From Saccharopolyspora gloriosae (lineage in GTDB: Bacteria; Actinomycetota; Actinomycetes; Mycobacteriales; Pseudonocardiaceae): a stretch of 64,000 nt of DNA. The notes beneath the pieces were generated by a model. That model was not told the origin of the DNA, made no database searches, and worked only from the letters and a program-made list of their open reading frames with translations. How positions within the stretch are numbered: position 1 is the first letter of the stretch; every line of letters starts with the position of its first letter. Below, piece after piece: positions 34,988-43,409 of the stretch. Made by a program: the position numbers and the translations under genes. The stretch covers positions 3,209,470 to 3,273,469 of the forward strand of contig NZ_CP059557.1 in the NCBI RefSeq assembly GCF_022828475.1, in the 5' to 3' direction.

Positions 34988-35693
34988 GGCCGCGACGAGC
35001 CGGCCCAGCGTCATCATCGTCGGCGGCGGGCTCGCCGGGCTCGCCGCGGGCTGCTACGCGCAGATGAGCGGGATGCGGAGCACCGTGCTGGAAAGGCACG
35101 TGCTGCCCGGTGGTTGCTGCACCGCCTGGGGACGAGACGGCTACATCTTCGACTACTGCATCGAGTGGTTGCTCGGCACCGCCGCCGGCAACGAGGCCAA
35201 TCAGGTGTGGCGAGAACTCGGCGCGCTGGACGGAAAGGAGATCACCAATTTCGAGATGTTCAACCGGGTCGTGGGCGCCGACGGGCGTTCGGTGACGTTC
35301 TACAACGACCCGGATCGGCTCGAACGGCACTTGCTGGAGGTGTCGCCCGCCGATGCACCGGTGCTCCGGTCGTTCTGCCAGGACCTGCGCCTGTTCCTCG
35401 AAGCCGACTTGTTGTCCTTCCTGACTCCGCCGTCGTTGCGCACGGCCCGGGAGGAACGCGAAGCGGAGATCAAGGCGGCTCCGGTGCGCTCGGTGCTCGA
35501 ACGGACCAGTGCGACGCGGCTGGAGGACTTCACGGCCCGGTTACGAGATCCGTTGCTGCGCCGGGCATTCCCGAACATCTTCTTCCAGGACCACGAGTCC
35601 TTCCCGCTGCTGCCCTATCTGCTCAACATGGCGGCGGCTAACCACGGCAACGCGGGCGTCCCGCAGGGCGGATCGTTGGGGCCAGGTCGGTGA
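34977..35693 (+). pseudogene. Phytoene-desaturase-like FAD oxidoreductase (IkaB-type), C-terminal half lost
   Basis: The first 230 residues are a normal start of the phytoene-desaturase/CrtI-like flavoprotein family. The FAD-binding motif is VIIVGGGLAGLAAGCYAQMSG, followed by LERHVLPGGCCTAWGRDGYIFDY and the family segment PYLLNMAAANHGNAGVPQGGS. In PTM pathways such enzymes close the first carbocycle of the tetramate polyene. Members are normally about 500-600 residues, but here the chain runs into a foreign frame and stops at 35693. The ATG at 34977 overlaps the end of the synthase gene by 11 bases, so it is coupled to it. Codon 189 is TTA (35541). The missing half together with the missing start of the next gene implies a deletion of about 1 kb or more, or an assembly gap. 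Confidence 0.85.
35541..35543 (+). other. TTA leucine codon in the FAD oxidoreductase gene
   Basis: In-frame TTA at codon 189 (FTARLRDP). With the one in the synthase, this makes two TTA codons in consecutive biosynthetic genes; I noticed none in the surrounding catabolic genes. Confidence 0.75.
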
Positions 35694-36498
35694 CCTGGTG
35701 CAGGGCTGGGGCGGCTGGCGCAGCCACTCCATCGGCAACGGTGCGCCCGATCAGATCTGGACCGGCCGGTCCTTCCTGGTGTTCCCGCCGTATCGCAAGC
35801 TGGAGCGGGGGCATTACGACGAGGCGCTGCCGCTCTCCTCCGCATTGGGCGTCCTGGGCGGGTCGGGCATGACCGCGTGGGGCACGATGACGAAGTTCCT
35901 CGACGTGCGTCCCGGGAACGTGGTGCTGGTCAGCGGTGCGTCCGGTTGCGTCGGCTCGCTGGTGGGCCAGCTGGCGAAGCGAGCGGGCGCGGCCCGCGTG
36001 GTGGCGACGACGTCCTCGCCGTCGAAGGAGCAGTACCTGCGCGGCCTCGGGTTCGACGAGGTGCTGGTGTACCGGCACGGTGACTCGTTCGAGCAAGTGC
36101 GGGCAGCGCTGCGCGAGGCAGCCCCGGACGGTGTGGACCGCTACTTCGACAACCTCGGCGGTGCGATCACCGACGCGGCTTTCACCATGCTCAACATCGA
36201 CGGCAAGGTGGCGGTGTGCTGGCAGTGGGGCCACCAGATCGCCTCCGACGACGTCGGTCCGAGGCTACTGCCGATGATCATGTATCCGCGCGCCACCATC
36301 CGCGGGATCTACGCGATGGAGTGGTTCACCGCCGACAACTGGGCGGCACTGCGCGAGGAACTCGGTGGCCTGATCCGCAGCGGCGAAATCCGCAGCGACC
36401 AGACGGTCTTCCACGGGATCGACGCCATCCCGGAGGCCTACCGGAGCCTGTACCGAAACGACTCCGGCAATCGCGGCAAGGTGCTGGTCGAGCTCTGA
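35683..36498 (+). pseudogene. MDR-superfamily NADPH oxidoreductase (IkaC-type), N-terminus lost
   Basis: About 271 residues of a zinc-free medium-chain reductase (leukotriene B4 12-hydroxydehydrogenase/curcumin reductase type) remain. They run from VGDLVQGWGGWRSHSI through the nucleotide-binding motif VSGASGCVGSLVGQLAK and DGVDRYFDNLGG to the normal end GKVLVEL. The usual first 60-80 residues of the GroES-like domain are absent, and no start codon with homology exists. The frame differs from that of the truncated flavoprotein to which it is joined near 35675-35686. In ikarugamycin-type pathways the third enzyme, IkaC, is an alcohol-dehydrogenase-like protein of this superfamily that reductively closes an inner ring. 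Context therefore supports that role, but this copy as read cannot be a full enzyme. Confidence 0.82.
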
Positions 36499-36504
36499 CC
36501 CGAG

Positions 36505-36537
36505 GATCCGCGTCCTGCCACGGGCAGGACGCGGATC
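36505..36537 (+). terminator. Terminator of the biosynthetic operon
   Basis: GATCCGCGTCCTGCC and GGCAGGACGCGGATC form a perfect 15-base-pair stem with a three-base loop, starting seven bases after the MDR stop. Confidence 0.9.
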
Positions 36538-36567
36538 ACCGGTCAAGGGGTGATCTGGTATCTCGTC

Positions 36568-36721
36568 GTCTTGTCGGCGGCGAAGCCGCGGAGCAGCGAC
36601 CAGCCAGAGCAAAAGACCACCGCCGGGTTCTCAGCGGCCTTCTCGCGAGGACGGCATTCTCCCTCGTGTCGAAGCCACTTGGGAAAATGATCCCGCAGCG
36701 AGGAAGCCGCTGAGGTTCCGC
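36568..36721 (-). repeat. Intergenic repeat copy A
   Basis: Minus-strand copy of a 136-155 base element that starts GCGGAACCTCAGCGGCTTCC and ends near CGACAAGAC. It contains a near-perfect 16-base inverted repeat (TCAGCGGCTTCCTCGC with its complement; two mismatches in this copy). It lies between the convergent PTM operon and P450 gene. Copies B, C and D follow at 38163, 49378 and 55928. Confidence 0.85.
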
Positions 36722-36759
36722 TGAGCGCCCCACTACGCTGGCCACTCGGAGCAGACCAT

Positions 36760-37941
36760 CTACCAGTCGACCGGGAGGTGGTGTACTCCGTAGTTCACGG
36801 CCGCGGAGCGCAGCGGTATTTCCTGGGCCGGTACCGCCAGCCGCAGCCCCGGGAATCGTTCGAGCAGTCCGGAAAGCCCGGCGCGCAGCTCGATCCGGGC
36901 CAGTTGCGCGCCCAGGCAGTGGTGGATGCCGTGCCCGAACGCGAGGTGCCCGTTCGCCGGCCGCAGCAGGTTCAGCTGGTCCGGGTCGGGGAACTGCCCG
37001 GGATCGCGGTTGGCCGCCGACAGCGACAACGTGACCAGCTCGCCCTGCCGGATGGTTTCGCCGTGGAACTCGACGTCCTCCAGCGCCGTGCGGGTCGTGC
37101 CGTACTGGTTGATCGTCAGGTACCGCAGCAGTTCCTCGACCGCCGTGGTGATCGCCGAAGGGTTCTCGCGGAGTGCGGCGAGTTCCGCCGGGTGGGCCAG
37201 CAGGGCGTAGGTGGCGAGCGCGAGCATGTTCGCGGTCGTGTCGTCCCCGCCGGTGATCAGCATCGCGCTCATGGTCGTGATCTCTTCGTCCGAGAGCTCC
37301 GCGTCGGCGATGAGCGCGCTCACCAGGTCCTCGCCCGGATCGGTCCGCTTGCCGCGCACTCGCTCGTGCAGTTCCTCCCACAGTCGCGACCAGGCCTGCC
37401 CGGCTTCCTCCGGGTCCACGTCGAGCATCAGCAGCGCCTCGGTCGTCGCCCGCACCGAGGCGCGGTCGAGGTCCACTCCGAGCAGGTCGCGGATCACTTG
37501 GAAGGCGATCGGGCTCGCGAAGGTCTCGACCAGATCGACGGGGCCGCCCTTCTCGGCCATCGCGTCCAGCCGTGCGGTGACGATCTCCTCCACCACGGGC
37601 TCCAGCTGCCGCATCCGACGGTGCGCGAACGCGGACGAGAGCTTGCGGCGGTACCAGGTGTGTTCGGGCGGGCCGAGGACGCTGAACAGGCCGGGAGGCG
37701 CCTCCACCTCCTGCCGGTTCTGCTCCGCCGGACCGCGCAGCAAATCGATGCGAGAGCTGAAGCGCTGGTCGAGGAGCAGTTCGCGAACCAGGTCGTAGCC
37801 GGTCACCAACCAGCCCAGCGCTCCGTCGGGATGGTGCATTCTGGCCAGCGGCCGGTCGGCGCGAAGCTCGCTCAGCCCGTCGTGCGGGTCGAACGGGTCA
37901 CTGCGGGTGGTGGGGTGCTCGACCGGCTGCGCGCTGGTCAT
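36760..37941 (-). CDS. Cytochrome P450, possible PTM tailoring enzyme
   Basis: This 393-residue bacterial class I P450 has an I-helix motif TGGDDTTANML (the usual AGxxTT Ala is replaced by Gly), an ExxR motif in EELLRYL and a haem loop FGHGIHHCLG with the thiolate Cys at about 342. The ATG at 37941 has GAGGAA upstream. It is read toward the PTM operon and is separated from it by a terminator and repeat copy A. PTM clusters often carry a P450 (for example those that oxidise ikarugamycin), so a tailoring role is reasonable inference. It is equally possible that it belongs to neither neighbour. Repeats A and B flank it in inverted orientation. Confidence 0.9.
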   Translation of the reverse strand: MTSAQPVEHPTTRSDPFDPHDGLSELRADRPLARMHHPDGALGWLVTGYDLVRELLLDQRFSSRIDLLRGPAEQNRQEVEAPPGLFSVLGPPEHTWYRRKLSSAFAHRRMRQLEPVVEEIVTARLDAMAEKGGPVDLVETFASPIAFQVIRDLLGVDLDRASVRATTEALLMLDVDPEEAGQAWSRLWEELHERVRGKRTDPGEDLVSALIADAELSDEEITTMSAMLITGGDDTTANMLALATYALLAHPAELAALRENPSAITTAVEELLRYLTINQYGTTRTALEDVEFHGETIRQGELVTLSLSAANRDPGQFPDPDQLNLLRPANGHLAFGHGIHHCLGAQLARIELRAGLSGLLERFPGLRLAVPAQEIPLRSAAVNYGVHHLPVDW

Positions 37942-38162
37942 CTCGGGTTCCTCGCTGTTCGGCCGGATGCGATCGACTGACACTCCTCCATGATTCGCAC
38001 CGTTCGGGCCGGTGTCAGGGAAAACCACCCGACCGGGCAGCCGCATGGCACGGATGCGCCATGCGGAAACCCTTTCAGCGCAACCGGATTCGGCATGCCC
38101 GGCCCGGCTCGCACGATCGGCCTAGCGACCCTTGCGGGATGGGCTGCGCAGTGGCTCGGGTG
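37942..38162. other. Promoter region of the P450 gene
   Basis: About 220 bases upstream of the P450 start and before repeat copy B. A GGGAAAACCACCCG stretch is the only low-complexity feature. No operator was recognised. Confidence 0.35.
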
Positions 38163-38314
38163 GCGGAACTTCAGCGGCTTCCTCGCTGCGGGATCGATTT
38201 CTCAGGTAGGCCCCTACGCAGTGAAATCGTTGTCCTCGCGAGGAAGCCGCTGAGAACCCGCCGGTGATCGGTCTGCTCAAGCTGGTCGCTGCTCAGCGGC
38301 GCCGCTGACAAGAC
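38163..38314 (+). repeat. Intergenic repeat copy B
   Basis: Plus-strand copy of the same element. TCAGCGGCTTCCTCGC (38171-38186) and GCGAGGAAGCCGCTGA (38238-38253) form a perfect 16-base inverted repeat. A second smaller palindrome, CAGCGGCGCCGCTG, lies near the right end. It sits between the 3' end of the rhamnulokinase gene and the P450 promoter, where it may also end the rhamnose operon transcript. Confidence 0.88.
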
Positions 38315-38344
38315 ACGGAGCAAAGCCCGTTCTGCAGGGAATCC

Positions 38345-39787
38345 TCAGCGGGTGCCGTGCCACGCCCCGGCGGACGAAACCGGTTCGTAGCGGATCGGCG
38401 TACAGGTGCGGCGCACCAGGTCCCGCATCGATTCCAGGCTGCCCCGCAGCGCACCCACGGCTCGGGCCTGCACGAGCACGTTGCCCAGGGCGGTGGCTTC
38501 CACCGGACCGGCGAGCACCAGCCGCCCGGTGCGGTCGGCGGTCAGCCTGCACAGCAGGGCGTTCTGCGACCCGCCGCCGACCATGTGCACAGTGGACAGT
38601 GCGCGGCCGGTGATCCGCTCCAGGAGATCGATCGACTCCGCGTAGGCGGTGGCGAGGCTCTCCAGGATGCAGCGCACGAATTCGGCGCGAGTGCCTGGGA
38701 CCGGCAGGTCGTGTTCGGTCAACCAGGCCGAGATGCGGACGGGCATGTCGCCCGGCGGCAGGAACCTCGCGTCGTTCGGGTCGAACTCGGCGACTCGGCC
38801 CGGCGGGATCTCGGCCGCCGCGGCCAACAACGATTCCAGGTCGATCGCCGGGTCGGACCGGCGCCAGTGCTCCACCGACTCGGTGAGCAGCCACAGGCCC
38901 ATCACGTTGTGCAGGTACCGGATTCGGCCGTCGACGCCGAGCTCGTTGGTGAAGTTCGCCGCCCGGCCCTGTTCGGAGAACACCGGCCGATCCAGTTCCG
39001 CACCGACCAACGACCAGGTGCCGCAGGAGATGTACGCGAACGACTCGTCCCGCGCGGGCACCGCCACCACCGCTGACGCGGTGTCGTGCGAACCGACCGC
39101 CGTGACCGCCAGCCCGTCCGTACCGAGCCGCTCGGCCGCGTCGGGGGAGAGCTCGCCGATCCGCTCGCCCGGCGTGATGAGCGGCGGCAGCAGGTTCCGG
39201 TCGACGGCGAGGCGGTCCAGCAACGCCCCGGACCAGTTCGACGTCCGCGCGTCGAGCAGACCGGTCGTGGAGGCGTTGGTGCGCTCCGCGACCTGCTCGC
39301 CGGTGAGCCAGTACGCCAGCAGATCCGGGATGAGCAGCATCCGGTCGGCCAGCTGCAGGAACCCGGTCCGGCGGTCCGCGGCGAGCTGGAACGTGGTGTT
39401 GAACGGCAGGTGCTGCAAGCCGTTCACCTCGTACAACTCGGCCGGACCGACCAGCTCGTGCACGTCCGCCACCGCCGCCGCGTTGCGGTCGTCGCGGTAG
39501 TGGTGCGGCATCCCGAGCATCCGTCCGCCGCGCAGCAGCGCGTAGTCCACGGCCCACGAGTCGATGCCGACGCTCGCGAGGTCCGCTTCTCGCAGTGCCC
39601 GTTCCACGCCCGCGCACACCTCGCGGTAGAGCTCCAGCATGTTCCAGTGCAGCGAGTCCCGGATGCGCACGGGCCGGTTCGCGAACCGGGCCACCGTGCG
39701 CACCCGCAGCTCGTCCGGGCCGACGTGACCGAGCATCACGCGCCCGCTGGTGGCGCCCAGATCGACCGCGGCGACCGCTTCGCTCAT
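38345..39787 (-). CDS. rhaB: Rhamnulokinase
   Basis: This 480-residue FGGY-family kinase phosphorylates L-rhamnulose at O1 with ATP. The N-terminal phosphate loop is AAVDLGATSGRVMLG. RhaB-type landmarks include SVGIDSWAVDYALL, NTTFQLAADRR, YISCGTWSLVGAELDRP and the C-terminal ATP motif HMVGGGSQNALLCRLTADRTGRLV. Length is normal. It is the last gene of the operon, starting seven bases after the aldolase/dehydrogenase gene. It is followed by repeat copy B. Expression should follow the LacI-type palindrome at 44767. Confidence 0.96.
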   Translation of the reverse strand: MSEAVAAVDLGATSGRVMLGHVGPDELRVRTVARFANRPVRIRDSLHWNMLELYREVCAGVERALREADLASVGIDSWAVDYALLRGGRMLGMPHHYRDDRNAAAVADVHELVGPAELYEVNGLQHLPFNTTFQLAADRRTGFLQLADRMLLIPDLLAYWLTGEQVAERTNASTTGLLDARTSNWSGALLDRLAVDRNLLPPLITPGERIGELSPDAAERLGTDGLAVTAVGSHDTASAVVAVPARDESFAYISCGTWSLVGAELDRPVFSEQGRAANFTNELGVDGRIRYLHNVMGLWLLTESVEHWRRSDPAIDLESLLAAAAEIPPGRVAEFDPNDARFLPPGDMPVRISAWLTEHDLPVPGTRAEFVRCILESLATAYAESIDLLERITGRALSTVHMVGGGSQNALLCRLTADRTGRLVLAGPVEATALGNVLVQARAVGALRGSLESMRDLVRRTCTPIRYEPVSSAGAWHGTR

Positions 39788-39794
39788 GCCCGCC

Positions 39795-41869
39795 TCACCT
39801 CAGGAACGCCGCGGCGACGCCCGCGTCCACCGGGACGTGCAGGCCCGTGGTGTGGCTCAGGTCGCCGCCGAGCAGCGCGAACACGGCGTTCGCGACGTGC
39901 TCCGGGAGCACTTCGCGCTTGAGCAGGGTGCGCTGGGCGTAGAACTCGCCCAGGTTCTCCTCCTCGACGCCGTAGACCTTCGCCCGCTGCGCTCCCCAGC
40001 CGCCGGCGAAGATGCCGCTGCCGCGCACCACGCCGTCCGGGTTGACGCCGTTGACGCGGATCGCGTGCCCGCCGAGTTCGGCGGCCAGCAACCGAACCTG
40101 GTGCGCCTGGTCGGCTTTCGTGGCGGAGTAGGCGATGTTGTTCGGCCCGGCGAACACGCCGTTCTTCGACACGATGTAGACGATGTCGCCGCCGAGGTCC
40201 TGCTCGATGAGCACCTTCGCGGCCGCCTTGCTGACCAGGAACGAGCCCTTCGCCATCACGTCGTGCTGGAGGTCCCAGTCGGCCGCGGTCGTCTCCAGCA
40301 GCGGTTTCGACAGCGACAGCCCGGCGTTGTTCACCACCACGTCGATTCCGCCGAACGCGAGCACCGCCGCGTCGACGGCGGCGGCCACGGCACCCTCGTC
40401 GGTGACGTTCGCACCGACGCCCACGGCCACGTCCGCCGAACCGAGTTCGGCCGCGGCTTCCCGGGCTTTGGTCTCGTCGAGGTCGGCGAGCACCACGTTG
40501 GCCCCGTCGCGGGCGAGGCGGGCGGCGGTGGCCTTGCCGATGCCGGAGGCCGCCCCGGTGACCAGTGCGACCTTCGTCGCCAGCGGCTTCGGCGCCGGGC
40601 GTCGGCGCAGTTTCGCCTCCTCCAGCGCCCAGTACTCGATGCGGAACTTCTCCCGCTCGTCGATGGGGAGTAGGTGGACAGCGCCTCCGCCCCGCGCATC
40701 ACGTTGATGGCGTTGACGTAGAACTCCCCGGCGACGCGGGCAGTCTGCTTGTCGCCGCCGTAGCTGAACATGCCGACGCCGGGGATCAGCACGATCGCCG
40801 GGTCAGCGCCGCGCATCGGCGGCGAATCGGGATCCGCGTGGCGCCGGTAGTAGGCGGCGTAGTCCTCGCGGTACTGCGCGTGCAGCTCCTTGAGCCGCTG
40901 CACGGACTCCTCGACCGAAGCGGTCGCGGGCAGGTCGAGCACCAGTGGTTTCACCTTGGTGCGCAGGAAGTGGTCGGGGCAGCTGGTACCGAGCTCCGCC
41001 AGCCGGGGATGCTCGGCGCGGGCCAGGAACTCCAGCACCTCCGGCCCGTCGGTGAAGTGCCCGACCTGACGCTTGTCGGTGCTGACGAGGCCGCGCAGCA
41101 CCGGCGCGAGCGCGGCGGCCCTGGCCCGGCGCTGCTGTTCGGGCAGCGGTTCGTACCCGTCGAGCACGGCGCCGAACGGTTCCGGCCTGCCGTGCGCGTG
41201 GATGTGCTCGGCGGCGGTGTTGATGATCCACCGCGAGTTGCGCTCGCACTCGTCGCTGCTCGCACCCCATGCCGTGATGCCGTGCCCGCCGAGGACGGTG
41301 CCGATGGCTTCGGGATGCGACCGCTTGATCTCGGCGATGTCCTGCCCGAGCTGCCAACCGGGGCGCCGCCACGGCACCCACACGACCTTCCCGCCGAAGA
41401 TCTCGCGGGTCAGTTCCGGGCCGTCGGCGGCGGTGGCGATGGCGATTCCGCTGTCGGGATGCAGGTGATCGACGTGGTCGGCATCCACCAGCCCGTGCAT
41501 CGCGGTGTCGATCGAGGGCGCTGCACCGCCTTTGCCGTGCAGCGTGTAGTCGAACGCCGCGACCATCTCGTCTTCGCGGTCCACCCCGGGATACACCCCG
41601 GACAGCGTGTGCAGCCGGTCCAGGCGGAGCACGGCGAGGCCCTGTTCGGTGAGCGTCCCCAGGTCACCGCCGGAACCCTTCACCCACATCAGCTCGACCG
41701 GTTCGCCGGTGACGGGATCGGCGTCCTGGCCCTTCGCGGAGGTGTTGCCGCCCGCGTAGTTGGTGTTCCTCGGATCGGCGCCCAGCCGGTTGCTCCGGGC
41801 GATCAGGTCTTCGACGGCGTTGGAATTCGCCATGACGGCAACGCTTTCCTCTCCTGCTCGGTCGGACAT
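39795..41869 (-). pseudogene. rhaD: Bifunctional rhamnulose-1-phosphate aldolase / lactaldehyde dehydrogenase, one frameshift as read
   Basis: The N-terminal half (about residues 1-420) is a class II aldolase/adducin domain (NYAGGNTSAKG, MWVKGSGGDLGTL, HLHPDSGIAIATA) that splits rhamnulose-1-phosphate into DHAP and L-lactaldehyde. The C-terminal half is a short-chain dehydrogenase (VTGAASGIGKAT, NNAG, YSATK) that oxidises the lactaldehyde. This fused enzyme is standard in actinobacterial and Bacillus rhamnose operons. The two halves are in different frames as read. One base is missing near 40670, where TAC-CTC-CCC is read as TAC-TCC-CC. Restoring it gives 2,076 bases, an exact codon multiple, so a sequencing slip is likely. 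The ATG at 41869 overlaps the isomerase stop (TGATG). Confidence 0.9.
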
Positions 41870-43044
41870 CAAGCTCCCCATCCGGCCTGCGCGCCGCCGA
41901 CGCGCTGCTCGGCGAGGTACTGCCGGTGACCGGATTCCGCGTAGGCGCGCATCGGTTCCGCGGGCAGCCCGCGGGAAGCGCGCCACTCGGCCAGCGCCGG
42001 ACGCACGTCGGTCTGGAACGCGTCCATCAGCACCTCGTTCGCGCCCAGCACGTCGTGGGAGTCCTGCGCTTTCGCGAGCGCCGCGCGGTCGACCAGCAGT
42101 GCCCGCGCCGTCATCTCCTGCACGTTGAGCACCGACCGGATCTGCGCGGGGATCTTCTCCTCCACGTTGTGGCACTGGTCGAGCATGAAGCGCACCGGCG
42201 AGCCTTCGTCGAGGCCGCCGCCCGCCACGACCTCGTGCAGCACCCGGAACAGCTGGAACGGATCGGCCGCTCCGACGATCAGGTCGTCGTCGGCGTAGAA
42301 GCGGGAGTTGAAGTCGAACGAACCGAGCTTTCCCAGGCGCAGCAACTGCATCACGATGAACTCGATGTTGGTGCCGGGCGCGTGGTGCCCGGTGTCCAGG
42401 CAGGTGAACGCGCGGTCCCCGAGCGCGTTGACCTGGACGAACGACGTTCCCCAGTCGGGCACGTCGGTGTGGTAGAAGGCCGGTTCGAAGAACTTGTACT
42501 CCAGCACGAGGCGCTGATCCTCGTCGAGTCGCGCGTAGATCTCGGCCAAGGACTCGGCGAGCCGGTCCTGCCTGGCGCGCAACGAATCCTGGCCGGGGTA
42601 GTTGGTGCCGTCGGCGAGCCAGATCTTGAGGTCCGTGGATCCGGTGGCGTGCATGATGTCGATGCACCGGAAGTGCTGGTCGATGGCCTTGCGCCGCACC
42701 GCCGCGTCGGAATGGGTGAGGCTGCCGAACTTGTAGTCCTCGTCCTGGAACGTGTTCGAGTTGATCGTGCCCAGCTGCACCCCGAGTTCCTCGGCGTGCG
42801 ATTTGAGGGAGCCGAAGTCGTCGACCGCGTCCCACGGGATGTGCAGCGCGACGACGGGAGCGAGCCCGGTGAGCTCGTGCACCTTCGCCGCGTCGGCGAT
42901 CTTCTCCTGCGGGGTGCGCGGCGTTCCCGGTGTGCCGAACACCTTGAACCGGGTTCCCGAGTTGCCGAACGCCCAGCTCGGCAGCTCGATGGCCTGGCGA
43001 GCGAGGGTGTCGGTGATCTCCTCGAAACGAGGCGGGGTGCTCAT
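41869..43044 (-). CDS. rhaI: L-rhamnose isomerase (Pseudomonas stutzeri RhaI type)
   Basis: This 391-residue TIM-barrel, metal-dependent aldose-ketose isomerase converts L-rhamnose to L-rhamnulose. Family stretches include SWAFGNSGTRFKVFGTPG, DIMHATGSTDLKIWLADGTNYPGQDS, LEYKFFEPAFYHTDVPDWG and CLDTGHHAPGTNIEF, which supply the Glu, Asp and His metal ligands. The ATG at 43044 has AAGGAG upstream and overlaps the mutarotase stop (ATGA). It is the third gene of the rhamnose operon. Length and motifs are intact. Confidence 0.95.
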   Translation of the reverse strand: MSTPPRFEEITDTLARQAIELPSWAFGNSGTRFKVFGTPGTPRTPQEKIADAAKVHELTGLAPVVALHIPWDAVDDFGSLKSHAEELGVQLGTINSNTFQDEDYKFGSLTHSDAAVRRKAIDQHFRCIDIMHATGSTDLKIWLADGTNYPGQDSLRARQDRLAESLAEIYARLDEDQRLVLEYKFFEPAFYHTDVPDWGTSFVQVNALGDRAFTCLDTGHHAPGTNIEFIVMQLLRLGKLGSFDFNSRFYADDDLIVGAADPFQLFRVLHEVVAGGGLDEGSPVRFMLDQCHNVEEKIPAQIRSVLNVQEMTARALLVDRAALAKAQDSHDVLGANEVLMDAFQTDVRPALAEWRASRGLPAEPMRAYAESGHRQYLAEQRVGGAQAGWGA

Positions 43045-43409
43045 GCGCGTTCTCCTTCGCACGAATCGGTTTCCGACAGGTCGGTGAGTTGGTCAGCCAG
43101 GTGGAAGACCTCCTCGAGCGGGGTCGCCGTCTGGTCGGCGCGTCCGCCGTCTCCGACGAACAGGTCCGCCATGTGCCGCTCCCAGCGCGCGGCCACCGGC
43201 GAGGCGGCGAGGTGGGCATCGGAGCCGGCGACGGAGTCCGTCTCGTAATAGCCGATGAGCAGTCCGTCCGGACGCAGGAACAGCGAATAGTTGCGCCGTC
43301 CCGACGCTTCGAGCTCGCGCAGCATGTCGGGCCACACGGCGGCGTGGCGCCGCCGGTACTCGTCGAGCCGGTCGGGGTCGACCTGGAGCTGGAAGCACAC
43401 GCGGGTCAC
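43041..43409 (-). CDS. rhaM: L-rhamnose mutarotase
   Basis: This 122-residue dimeric alpha-beta barrel protein interconverts the alpha and beta anomers of L-rhamnose. Landmarks are CFQLQVDPDRLDEYRRRHAAVWPDMLRELEASG, NYSLFLRPDGLLIGYYE and the C-terminal EEVFHL. The GTG at 43409 overlaps the transporter stop (GTGA), giving tight coupling, and the gene overlaps rhaI by four bases. Longer frames reading into the transporter are not coding. Confidence 0.95.
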   Translation of the reverse strand: MTRVCFQLQVDPDRLDEYRRRHAAVWPDMLRELEASGRRNYSLFLRPDGLLIGYYETDSVAGSDAHLAASPVAARWERHMADLFVGDGGRADQTATPLEEVFHLADQLTDLSETDSCEGERA

